Positions 36,215 to 44,134 of a stretch of DNA of 44,134 nt are shown here, piece by piece. Below the pieces are notes generated by a model. That model was not told the origin of the DNA. It did not search any database and worked only from the letters and a program-made list of their open reading frames with translations. This DNA is from an uncultured Mycoplasmatota bacterium (GTDB lineage: Bacteria > Bacillota_I > Bacilli_A > RF39 > UBA660): NCBI GenBank assembly GCA_945919295.1, contig CAMEJC010000004.1, positions 1-44,134 of the forward strand, read 5' to 3'. The translations under genes and the position numbers were made by a program. How positions within the stretch are numbered: the stretch's first letter is position 1; each line of letters starts with the position of its first letter.

Positions 36215-37628
36215 ATATATACCGGTAATTGGCTTAGAAGTCCACTGCGAACTTAAGAGTAATAGTAAGAATTTTAGTACTGCAAAAAATGATGAGGGAG
36301 AAGCTAATACTAATTTATCTGTCGTTGATATTGGATATCCAGGAATACTTCCGGTTGTTAATAAGGAGGCAGTTAGAAAATCGCTTATGGTTGCACTTGC
36401 TTTAAATTGTGAAATTCCAAAAAGATTATCTTTTGATCGAAAAAATTATTATTATCCAGATTTACCAAAAGGATATCAGATTACACAGTTTGGTAATCCA
36501 ATTGGTACTAAGGGATATGTGATGATAAACGTTGATGGTGTAGAGAAGAAAATTACTATTCAAGATACTCATTTGGAAGAAGATACTGCTAATATGGATC
36601 ATCTTTCTAATTATTCTTTAATTGATTATAATAGGGCAGGAGTACCGCTTTTAGAGACAGTAACTGATCCTTGCATTAATTCTTCTAAAGAAGCAATTGC
36701 TTATTTGGAGGCACTTAGAAATATATTTTTATATTTGGGTGTATCGGACGCGAGAGCTGATCTTGGTCAAATAAGAGTAGATGTTAATGTATCTTTGAAA
36801 AGAGAAAAAGATTCTGAACTTGGTACTAGAGTGGAAATGAAGAATATTAATTCTTTTACAACTGTTAAAGAAGCGATTGATGTCGAAATTAAGAGACAGA
36901 CAGATATACTTGAAGCTGGTGGAGTAATTGAGCAGGAAACAAGAAGATATGATGAAGTGAATAAATGTACTCACTTTATGAGGGGTAAAGTTGATGCTAT
37001 CGATTATAAGTATTATAGAGAGCCTAATATACCAGAAATTACATTAACTGATAATTTTATTAATAGTATAAAGAAAGTTATGCCTGTTTTAGAATATGAG
37101 AGAAAAATAAAGTATACTAATGAGTATGGCATAAGTACGGTTGATGCTGGTACTTTAACCAAAAATAAAAAATTATCTGATTATTTTGAAGATATTATTA
37201 GTTATGGAGCATCTCCTAAGGACACTTCAAATATTATAGTGGGATTTTTACTAGGTTATTTGAATAAAAATAATAAAAATATTAGTGATATTGATATTAC
37301 TGCTAGTGATTTTAGTGATATTATTAAAATGATGACTGATGGTAAGATATCTAATAAACAAGTTAAGGATATTTTTACTAAATCTTTAGATGAAAATATT
37401 AATTTACTTGAAGTTGCTAAATCAATAGGAACACAGATTAGCGATAAAGAAGAAATTAGAAGAATTATTAATGAGGTATTTAAGGAAAATACTAAAGTAA
37501 TTGAGGACTATAAGAATGGTAAGAATGTTAATGGTTTTATTATGGGACTTGTGATGAAAAAGACAGGTGGTAAAGTAAATCCTGGAATTACCAATATGGT
37601 GTTAAAAGAAGAACTAGAAAAGCTATAA
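36207..37628 (+). CDS. gatB: Asp/Glu-tRNA amidotransferase subunit B
   Basis: VIGLEVHCELKSNSK, IGYPGILPVVN, DRKNYYYPDLPKGYQITQ, LEEDTANM. Confidence 0.98.
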   Translation: MNKYIPVIGLEVHCELKSNSKNFSTAKNDEGEANTNLSVVDIGYPGILPVVNKEAVRKSLMVALALNCEIPKRLSFDRKNYYYPDLPKGYQITQFGNPIGTKGYVMINVDGVEKKITIQDTHLEEDTANMDHLSNYSLIDYNRAGVPLLETVTDPCINSSKEAIAYLEALRNIFLYLGVSDARADLGQIRVDVNVSLKREKDSELGTRVEMKNINSFTTVKEAIDVEIKRQTDILEAGGVIEQETRRYDEVNKCTHFMRGKVDAIDYKYYREPNIPEITLTDNFINSIKKVMPVLEYERKIKYTNEYGISTVDAGTLTKNKKLSDYFEDIISYGASPKDTSNIIVGFLLGYLNKNNKNISDIDITASDFSDIIKMMTDGKISNKQVKDIFTKSLDENINLLEVAKSIGTQISDKEEIRRIINEVFKENTKVIEDYKNGKNVNGFIMGLVMKKTGGKVNPGITNMVLKEELEKL

Positions 37629-37645
37629 CTTGTCTAGTTCTTTTG
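37609..37645 (+). terminator. gatCAB terminator, 5' arm inside gatB
   Basis: AAGAACTAGA / TCTAGTTCTT then TT. Confidence 0.78.
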
Positions 37646-37751
37646 TTTGAATGATATTATTAGTATATAAAATTTATCAACGTTGATTGTTGATATTTTT
37701 GTATTAATTTTAAGAAATTACATAAAATAATAAAAAAGTTGAAAAAAGTAC

Positions 37752-37780
37752 TTGATTATTGAAAAAAAATATTATATAAT
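37752..37780 (+). promoter_or_regulatory. Promoter of tRNA-Asn
   Basis: TTGATT - 17 bp - TATAAT. Confidence 0.85.
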
Positions 37781-37802
37781 TAAGGAGTCTTGTGAAAGAA
37801 AT

Positions 37803-37878
37803 GCCTAATTAGCTCAGTCGGTAGAGCACTCGGCTGTTAACCGATAGGTCGTAGGTTCGAGTCCTACATTAGGCGCCA
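37803..37878 (+). tRNA. tRNA-Asn (anticodon GTT), CCA encoded
   Basis: Cloverleaf GCCTAAT/ATTAGGC acceptor, GCTC/GAGC D-stem, CTGTTAA anticodon loop, GTAGG-TTCGAGT-CCTAC T arm, G73 + CCA. Confidence 0.97.
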
Positions 37879-37888
37879 CTAGATAATT

Positions 37889-37914
37889 AACTCTCTGTTT
37901 TGAGAGTTTTTTTG
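37889..37914 (+). terminator. tRNA-Asn terminator
   Basis: AACTCTC / GAGAGTT then T tract. Confidence 0.88.
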
Positions 37915-37967
37915 TTGGTTAATATCCAAGTTATAATTATAATATATAAAAAAATAAACAAAAAATA

Positions 37968-37997
37968 TTGACAAATATGCATATAATGTGATATATT
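37968..37997 (+). promoter_or_regulatory. Promoter of secE-nusG
   Basis: TTGACA - 18 bp - TATATT. Confidence 0.75.
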
Positions 37998-38046
37998 GTA
38001 GTCAGCCGAGAGGTGTTTTTATTTTAATTAAAATTAGGGAGGATTT

Positions 38047-38223
38047 ATGAGTAAAATAGTAGATTATTTTAAAGGTGTAAGAAAAGAAATATCGAGAATT
38101 AAATGGACTAGTAAAAAAGATTTATTAAAATATTCTATATCTACAATTGTATTTATGCTGTTTTTTGGAGTGTTCTTTTATGCTATTGATTTATTAGTTG
38201 CATTATTAAGGAGTAATTTATAA
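38047..38223 (+). CDS. secE: Preprotein translocase subunit SecE (58 aa, absent from ORF track)
   Basis: MSKIVDYFKGVRKEISRIKWTSKKDLLKYSISTIVFMLFFGVFFYAIDLLVALLRSNL; RBS AGGGAGG; stop overlaps nusG ATG by 1 nt. Confidence 0.96.
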   Translation: MSKIVDYFKGVRKEISRIKWTSKKDLLKYSISTIVFMLFFGVFFYAIDLLVALLRSNL

Positions 38224-38756
38224 TGAAAAAAGAATGGTATGTTGTTAATACTGTCAGTGGACATGAATATAAAGTAAAAGAAAAACTTGAGATGAGAATT
38301 AATTCAATGGATCTACAAGAAAATATTTTTAGAGTTATTGTTCCTGAACAAAAAGAAATTGAATATAAAAATGGTGTAAAAAAAGAGAAAGTTAAGAAAA
38401 TGTTTCCTGGTTATGTTCTAGTTGAAATGGTTATGTCCGATGAAGCTTGGTATATTGTCAGAAATACGCAGGGTGTAACTGGATTTATTGGATCATCTGG
38501 TAAGGGTGCTAAACCTATTCCACTTCTTCCTCAAGAAGTTGATCGTATACTTAATAGTATGGGTATGAGTAGAGTAGATGTTAATAAAGATTTAGCAGAA
38601 GGTAAGAAAGTTAAAATTATTTCTGGACCATTTAAGGATATGGTTGCTAAAATAGATACTATTGATATGAAAGAACAAAAACTTAATGTTTTAGTTGATT
38701 TATTTGGACAAGAAACTTCAGTAGAAGTTGATATTGGAGAAGTAGAAACTTTATAG
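38223..38756 (+). CDS. nusG: Transcription termination/antitermination protein NusG
   Basis: WYVVNTVSGHEYKVKEKLE, FPGYVLVEM, VRNTQGVTGFIG, KOW domain. Confidence 0.98.
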   Translation: MKKEWYVVNTVSGHEYKVKEKLEMRINSMDLQENIFRVIVPEQKEIEYKNGVKKEKVKKMFPGYVLVEMVMSDEAWYIVRNTQGVTGFIGSSGKGAKPIPLLPQEVDRILNSMGMSRVDVNKDLAEGKKVKIISGPFKDMVAKIDTIDMKEQKLNVLVDLFGQETSVEVDIGEVETL

Positions 38757-38815
38757 TTTATTTGGAATAAAAACACTTATATCGAAATGAAAAAGAGAAA
38801 AAATAAAAAAAATAG

Positions 38816-38844
38816 TTGAATTTTATAAAAAAGTGTGTTACTAT
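38816..38844 (+). promoter_or_regulatory. Promoter of rplK operon
   Basis: TTGAAT - 17 bp - TACTAT. Confidence 0.7.
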
Positions 38845-38851
38845 TACTTTT

Positions 38852-38909
38852 GCGAGACATATTATTATGTTAGTAAGTGGAAGGCGGACGGGCCGATAGG
38901 ACCACACGC
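38852..38909 (+). promoter_or_regulatory. Structured rplK leader with L1-binding-like motif
   Basis: GTGG-AA-GGC...GCC-GATAGGA-CCAC: two short helices with an asymmetric loop, enclosed by GCG/CGC. Confidence 0.55.
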
Positions 38910-38936
38910 GAAAAAAAATTATAGGAGGTGTTTTTC

Positions 38937-39356
38937 GTGGCTAAAGAAGTTACTAAAGTAGTTAAATTACAAATTCCAGCAGGAAAAGCAACACCAGCTC
39001 CTCCAGTGGGAACTGTACTTGGACCAGCAGGAATTAATTTACAAGAATTCTGTACGAAATTTAATGATGCATCAAGAGATAAGATGGGAGATGTACTTCC
39101 GGTTGAAATTTCTATTTATGAAGATAGAACTTTTGATTTTGTAATAAAGACTCCGCCAGCAGCATTCTTACTTAAGAAAGTTGCAGGAATTAAGTCTGGA
39201 TCTAGCAAGGGTGAAGTAGTTGCTACAATATCTAAGGATAAGCTTAGAGAAATTGCTGAAACTAAGTTACCAGATTTGAATGCTTATACAGTAGAGGAAG
39301 CTATGAAAATAGTTGAAGGTACTGCCCGTAATATGGGAATTAAAGTAGAAGAATAA
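38937..39356 (+). CDS. rplK: 50S ribosomal protein L11 (GTG start)
   Basis: [41 protein letters not shown] upstream of GTG 38937. Confidence 0.98.
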   Translation: MAKEVTKVVKLQIPAGKATPAPPVGTVLGPAGINLQEFCTKFNDASRDKMGDVLPVEISIYEDRTFDFVIKTPPAAFLLKKVAGIKSGSSKGEVVATISKDKLREIAETKLPDLNAYTVEEAMKIVEGTARNMGIKVEE

Positions 39357-39385
39357 TAATTAATATGTCATGTAGGTTTTATACC

Positions 39386-39438
39386 TATGTGGAAGGATAT
39401 TGACGAGTGAAAGAAATGTCCGCTAATTTCACCACATA
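39386..39438 (+). promoter_or_regulatory. rplK-rplA intergenic L1-binding-like structure
   Basis: TATGTGG / CCACATA 7-bp helix with GTGGAAGG 5' side and inner GAC...GTC stem. Confidence 0.55.
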
Positions 39439-39452
39439 AGGAGGGAAGACGA

Positions 39453-40148
39453 ATGAAAAGAAGTAAAAGATATGCTCAAAATTTAGAGAAGATCGAAAAG
39501 AACAAGGCTTATTCTGTAGAAGAAGCTGTTAAATTAGTTAAAGAGACTTCTAATGCTAAGTTTGATGGTACAATTGAAGTAGCGATGAACTTGAACTTAG
39601 ATACTAAAAAGAATGACCAACAACTAAGAGGAGCAGTTGTTTTACCTAATGGTACTGGTAAGACTAAGAGAATATTGGTTCTTGCTAAAGGCGATCAAGC
39701 TAAAGCTGCTAAAGAAGCTGGTGCTGATTTTGTAGGAGATATTGATATGATTCAAAAGATCGAACAAGAAAATTGGTTTGATTATGATGTAATCATTGCT
39801 ACTCCTGAAATGATGCCACTTCTTGGTAAAATTGGTAAATTACTTGGACCTAAAGGATTAATGCCTAATCCTAAGACTGGTACAGTAACTATGGATACTG
39901 CTAAAGCTATCGAAGAGACTAAAAAAGGTAAAGTTAACTATAGAACTGATAGTTTTGGAAATGTTCACGGAATTATTGGAAAAGCAAGCTTTGATGATGC
40001 TAAATTAGTAGAAAATCTTAAGGCTTTTGTTGAAGCTATAATGAAAGTTAAACCTTCAACAGTTAAAGGTGCTTATGTTAAGAATGTTAGTATTTCTTCA
40101 ACAATGGGACCTGGAGTAAAAATTGATTTAAATTCATTTGACAAATAG
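39453..40148 (+). CDS. rplA: 50S ribosomal protein L1
   Basis: [14 protein letters not shown]...[19 protein letters not shown]. Confidence 0.98.
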   Translation: MKRSKRYAQNLEKIEKNKAYSVEEAVKLVKETSNAKFDGTIEVAMNLNLDTKKNDQQLRGAVVLPNGTGKTKRILVLAKGDQAKAAKEAGADFVGDIDMIQKIEQENWFDYDVIIATPEMMPLLGKIGKLLGPKGLMPNPKTGTVTMDTAKAIEETKKGKVNYRTDSFGNVHGIIGKASFDDAKLVENLKAFVEAIMKVKPSTVKGAYVKNVSISSTMGPGVKIDLNSFDK

Positions 40149-40186
40149 ATGAGTTTAATATATAATAAATTTGTTTGAAAAAATAT

Positions 40187-40288
40187 TATGCCAAAGACAG
40201 TAAGGGCTTTAAGCTTGAAAATCTTACCGAGGAATAAAAAATGTTAGTTCTTTTATCCCTCGAATTAGAGGGATTTTATTATGGCATA
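40187..40288 (+). promoter_or_regulatory. Ribosomal protein L10 leader
   Basis: TATGCCA...TGGCATA closing helix; CCAAAGACAGTAAGGGC...CTTACCGAGGAATAAAAAATG core; ATCCCTC/GAGGGAT hairpin; immediately upstream of rplJ. Confidence 0.9.
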
Positions 40289-40303
40289 GGAAAGGATGAT
40301 ACT

Positions 40304-40798
40304 ATGGCAAATGCAAAGATTATTGAAAAGAAATCTCTAGTAGTAGATGAAATTAAAGGTAAATTTGAAAATGCTAAGTCAGTAGTGGTTTTTGATCCTA
40401 GAGGTCTTAATGTTGCTGAAGTAACTGAACTTCGTAGGAAACTTAGAGAGTCTGGTTCTGATTATAAAGTATACAAAAATACTTTGGCTAGAAGAGCTGT
40501 TAACAGTTTGGATATCAAATTAGATGAATACCTTGAAGGACCATCTGCAATTAGTTTCTCTAATGATGAACTTGCTCCTGTTAAAGTTATTAGTGATTTT
40601 GCTAAGAATCATGAAGCACTTGAACTTAAGGCAGGTATAGTAGAAGGAAAAGTTGTCGATGCTAGTGAATTATCGGCATATGCTGCTATTCCATCGAGGG
40701 AAGGATTACTTACAATGCTTGCTGCTGGACTTATGGGTACTGTTAGAGATTTATCGATATGCTTAGATTTATATTCTAAACAAAAAGAGGAAAATTAA
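40304..40798 (+). CDS. rplJ: 50S ribosomal protein L10; start corrected to 40304
   Basis: MANAKIIEKKSLVVDEIKGKFENAKSVVVFDPRGLNVAEVTELRRKLRE; 21-aa track extension is L10-leader RNA. Confidence 0.97.
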   Translation: MANAKIIEKKSLVVDEIKGKFENAKSVVVFDPRGLNVAEVTELRRKLRESGSDYKVYKNTLARRAVNSLDIKLDEYLEGPSAISFSNDELAPVKVISDFAKNHEALELKAGIVEGKVVDASELSAYAAIPSREGLLTMLAAGLMGTVRDLSICLDLYSKQKEEN

Positions 40799-40835
40799 GA
40801 AAAAATAAATTAAATATGAAAGGAAGGAAAATATA

Positions 40836-41201
40836 ATGGCTAAATTAACAAAAGATGAATTTATCAGTTCATTAAAAGAAATGTCAATTCTTGAAATCAA
40901 AGAATTAGTAGATGCAATGAAGGAGGAATTTGGAGTTGATCCATCAGCTGTTGCTGTTGCTGGACCTGCTCAAGCTGCAGTAGAAGAAGGACCATCTAAA
41001 GTTAATGTTGTTTTAACTGCTGCTGGTGCTAATAAGATTGCTGTTATTAAACTAGTTAGAGATTTAACTGGTCTTGGATTAAAAGAAGCTAAAGACATTG
41101 CTGATAATGGTGGGAATGTTAAAGAAGGCATCGACAAAGAAGAAGCTGAAAAAATTAAAGCTCAATTTGAAGAAGCTGGAGCTACTGTTGAACTTAAGTA
41201 G
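40836..41201 (+). CDS. rplL: 50S ribosomal protein L7/L12
   Basis: [34 protein letters not shown]. Confidence 0.98.
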   Translation: MAKLTKDEFISSLKEMSILEIKELVDAMKEEFGVDPSAVAVAGPAQAAVEEGPSKVNVVLTAAGANKIAVIKLVRDLTGLGLKEAKDIADNGGNVKEGIDKEEAEKIKAQFEEAGATVELK

Positions 41202-41310
41202 TTTAGATTGAATTTTGAAGAAACTATCAGATGGTAGTTTCTTTTTTGTATGCCAAACTATGTTGTGTTTTTTTAATTTATTTATTATAATATACTTGGT
41301 TGGTGATTAT

Positions 41311-41904
41311 ATGAGTCAGTATTTTGAAAATGATAAAAGTGTTAAAAGTAATAGGAAACTTATTAATTTTAGTTTTAATGATAGAGAGTATTATGTATAT
41401 ACTGATAATGGTGTTTTTTCTAAGGATAGATTCGATTATGGTACAAAGGTACTACTTGAAAATATAAATATCAACAATTTATGTGGAAAAGTATTAGATT
41501 TAGGATGTGGTATTGGTGTTGCTGGTATTATTTTAGGTACTATTAACAAAGATATATATATTGATATGATTGATGTTAATGAAAGGGCATTAGAACTTGC
41601 TAAAGAAAATATTTTATTAAATAAAGTAAAGGCTAATGTATTTATAAGTAATGTATATGATAAAGTTACTTCTAAATATGATTGTATTATTACTAATCCT
41701 CCAATAAGAGCGGGTAAAAATGTTGTGCGAAAGTTTTTATTAGAAGCTAAAGATCATTTGAATGATGAGGGAATATTATATTTTGTTATGAGGAAAGATC
41801 ATGGGGTTAAATCGATGATTAAAGAATTAGAAGATATTTATAATGTGAAAATTATTGATAGAGACAAAGGTTTTTATGTGATTAGGTGTAATAAAAAAAT
41901 ATAG
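41311..41904 (+). CDS. RsmC-like (YbxB-type) class I methyltransferase; start corrected to 41311
   Basis: VLDLGCGIGVAGIILG, DCIITNPPIRAGK; conserved position between rplL and rpoB. Confidence 0.93.
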   Translation: MSQYFENDKSVKSNRKLINFSFNDREYYVYTDNGVFSKDRFDYGTKVLLENININNLCGKVLDLGCGIGVAGIILGTINKDIYIDMIDVNERALELAKENILLNKVKANVFISNVYDKVTSKYDCIITNPPIRAGKNVVRKFLLEAKDHLNDEGILYFVMRKDHGVKSMIKELEDIYNVKIIDRDKGFYVIRCNKKI

Positions 41905-41938
41905 ATATTTGATAGTTTTATATATCAGATATCTTTTT
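41904..41938 (+). terminator. Terminator of the methyltransferase gene
   Basis: GATATTTGATA / TATCAGATATC then TTTTT. Confidence 0.85.
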
Positions 41939-41955
41939 AATTTGGTATTTTGATT

Positions 41956-41975
41956 CCAAAAGATAAATCTTTTGG
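41956..41975. repeat. 20-bp inverted repeat upstream of rpoB promoter
   Basis: CCAAAAGAT-AA-ATCTTTTGG, perfect 9-bp arms. Confidence 0.8.
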
Positions 41976-42032
41976 CAAGCGTTAGCAATAATTACTAATG
42001 TGTAAAAAAATTAACAAATGTGTCTAAAATCA

Positions 42033-42061
42033 TTGACTTATTTTTAAAATGCTGATAAAAT
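42033..42061 (+). promoter_or_regulatory. rpoB promoter
   Basis: TTGACT - 17 bp - TAAAAT with extended TGA. Confidence 0.85.
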
Positions 42062-42129
42062 TATAAATTGGTAACACATCTTTTTATGTGGCTCATTTTT
42101 AAAAAATTAGATATCGGGGTGAAATATTA

Positions 42130-44134
42130 ATGGCTTATAAATTAAAGCAAAGCGGTGATTATAGAAAAAGAAGAAATTTTTCTATGATTAAAAATTCACT
42201 AGCAATTAGTGATTTACTTGAAGTACAAACTGAATCTTATAAATGGTTTGCTTCAGAAGGGATAAAAGAGGTTTTTGAAACATTTTCACCAATTGAAAGT
42301 TTTTCTGGTAGTTTATCTTTAGAATTTGGAGAATATGAATTTGGTACTCCTAGATATTCTATTAAGGAATGTAAAGACAGACAAATTACTTATGCTTCTC
42401 CTCTTAAAGTTCAGACTAGATTATTTAATAATGAAACTGGAGAGGTTAAAGAACAAGAAATATTCTTAGGCGATATGCCACTTATGACTGATAGTGGTAC
42501 ATTTATTATAAATGGTGCTGAGAGAGTTGTTGTATCACAACTTGTTAGATCTCCTAGTGTTTACTTTTCTAAGGAAATCGATAAGAATGGTAAACCTGTT
42601 TTTGCGTCTAAAGTTATACCATCTAGAGGTACTTGGCTCGAGTATGAAACTGATGCCAAGGATGTTGTTTATATAAGAATTGATAGAAATAGAAAAGTAC
42701 CTATGACAACACTTTTGAGAGCGGTAGGTTTATCTTCTAATGAAGATATTTTGACACTTTTTGATAATGATGTATTTTTAAAGAATACAATTGAAAAGGA
42801 TTCGACACATGATACTGATGAAGCTCTTATTGAAATATATGAGAAATTAAGACCAGGTGAACCTACTACTTTGGATAGTTCAAAGAATCAACTTATTACG
42901 AGATTCTTTGATGATTTTCATTATGATTTGGCTAGAGTTGGAAGATATAAATTTAATAAGAAACTAAATGTTAAAGACAGACTTCTTGGCAATAAACTTG
43001 CTGAAGATATTATTATTGATGGTGAAGTTAAAATAGAGAAAGGTACTTTAATTAATAAAGAAGTGTTTGAAGAACTTTCTAAATATTTAGATGATGGTTA
43101 TGGTGTACAAGAATGCAAGGTAAATGAGGATCTTACTATTAATGCAACAGTAGATGTACATAATAAAATTCAAGTTATTCATTTATATTCTAATACTGAT
43201 GATAAGAAAATTGTTAAAGTAATTGGTAATGATCCTAAGTGTGAATGCAAGAATTTAACTATTTCTGATTTTTATGCTACAGTATCATACTATTTGAATT
43301 TAAATGATGGTATTGGTAAAGATGATGAAATAGATCATTTGGGTAATAGAAGAGTTAAGCAAGTAGGAGAACTACTTCAAAATCAATTTAAAATTGGTGT
43401 AAGTAGAATGGAAAGAGTTATTAGAGAGAGAATGACTACTCAAGATATTGAAACAGTTACTCCTAAAACGCTTATTAATATTAGACCGGTTACTGCTGTT
43501 ATTAAGGAATTCTTTGGTAGTAGTCAGTTATCTCAATTTATGGATCAGACTAATCCTATTGCGGAACTTACTCATAAGAGAAGATTATCAGCTTTAGGAC
43601 CTGGTGGTTTATCTAGAGATAGAGCAGGTATTGAAGTAAGAGATGTTAATGCTTCACATTATGGTAGAATATGTCCTATTGAATCTCCAGAAGGAGCTAA
43701 TATTGGACTTATTACTTCTCTTGCTAGTTATGCTAAGATTAATGAATATGGTTTTATTATGACACCATATCGTAAAGTAGTTAATGGTCATCTTACTGAT
43801 GAAGTTGTATATTTAACTGCTGATGAAGAAGAAGATTATTATATTTCACAAGCTACTGTTAATGTAGATGATGATAATAAAATTGTCGATAATATTATTG
43901 CGGGTAGATATAGAGGGGAAAATGTTTTGGTATCTCCTGATAAAGTTGATTATATCGATGTATCCCCTCAACAAGTGGTATCTGTAACTACTAGTTTAAT
44001 TCCGTTCTTGGAACATGATGATGCTACACGTGCACTAATGGGTGCTAACATGCAAAGACAGGCATTACCACTTCTCACTACTGAAGCTCCATTTGTTGGA
44101 ACTGGTGCTGAATATATTGCCGCTAGAGATAGTG
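42130..44134 (+). CDS. rpoB: DNA-directed RNA polymerase subunit beta, truncated by window end
   Basis: Open frame from ATG 42130: [40 protein letters not shown]...[24 protein letters not shown]...; continues past window. Confidence 0.97.
   Translation, partial: MAYKLKQSGDYRKRRNFSMIKNSLAISDLLEVQTESYKWFASEGIKEVFETFSPIESFSGSLSLEFGEYEFGTPRYSIKECKDRQITYASPLKVQTRLFNNETGEVKEQEIFLGDMPLMTDSGTFIINGAERVVVSQLVRSPSVYFSKEIDKNGKPVFASKVIPSRGTWLEYETDAKDVVYIRIDRNRKVPMTTLLRAVGLSSNEDILTLFDNDVFLKNTIEKDSTHDTDEALIEIYEKLRPGEPTTLDSSKNQLITRFFDDFHYDLARVGRYKFNKKLNVKDRLLGNKLAEDIIIDGEVKIEKGTLINKEVFEELSKYLDDGYGVQECKVNEDLTINATVDVHNKIQVIHLYSNTDDKKIVKVIGNDPKCECKNLTISDFYATVSYYLNLNDGIGKDDEIDHLGNRRVKQVGELLQNQFKIGVSRMERVIRERMTTQDIETVTPKTLINIRPVTAVIKEFFGSSQLSQFMDQTNPIAELTHKRRLSALGPGGLSRDRAGIEVRDVNASHYGRICPIESPEGANIGLITSLASYAKINEYGFIMTPYRKVVNGHLTDEVVYLTADEEEDYYISQATVNVDDDNKIVDNIIAGRYRGENVLVSPDKVDYIDVSPQQVVSVTTSLIPFLEHDDATRALMGANMQRQALPLLTTEAPFVGTGAEYIAARDS

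Noticed and set aside
33979-38776. ORFs 33979-34167, 36729-36974 and 38531-38776
   Set aside because: Antisense to the XRE gene, gatB and nusG
1-44134. Mycoplasma-type genetic code (UGA=Trp)
   Set aside because: UGA terminates yabP, DUF1934 and spoVIF at tight ATGA overlaps, and conserved Trp positions use TGG

Overview
This is an AT-rich chromosomal window from a compact, standard-code, spore-forming Bacilli-like Firmicute, probably an uncultured host-associated lineage. I infer this from RpoE delta, SpoVIF, YabG/YabP/YabQ, SpoIVA and Mollicutes-style GatA. Most of the window is recognisable core machinery: yabG-veg-spoVG-yabP-yabQ-divIC; ftsH-tilS; tyrS with a T-box; prfA-prmC; argS-rpoE; hup; spoIVA-spoVIF-der; engB; LCP; cysS; gatCAB; tRNA-Asn; secE-nusG-rplKA-rplJL; and a 3'-truncated rpoB. 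I see no CRISPR array, transposon or prophage. The points most worth a second look are: an AlkD glycosylase paired with a DUF2441-like, possibly ART-fold protein; two stand-alone DUF2229-type activase-related proteins behind a long leader; a tandem VUT-like membrane protein pair with an S24 regulator whose catalytic Lys is Arg; a C26 glutamine amidotransferase translationally coupled to spoVIF and placed next to spoIVA; an LCP protein with an apparent solute-binding-like insert; a tRNA-Asn beside gatCAB that lacks the U1-A72 pair; paired L1-type mRNA motifs; a recurrent TGATATAAT promoter motif; and apparent absence of in-frame CGG codons. All family calls are from reading the sequence; no searches were run.
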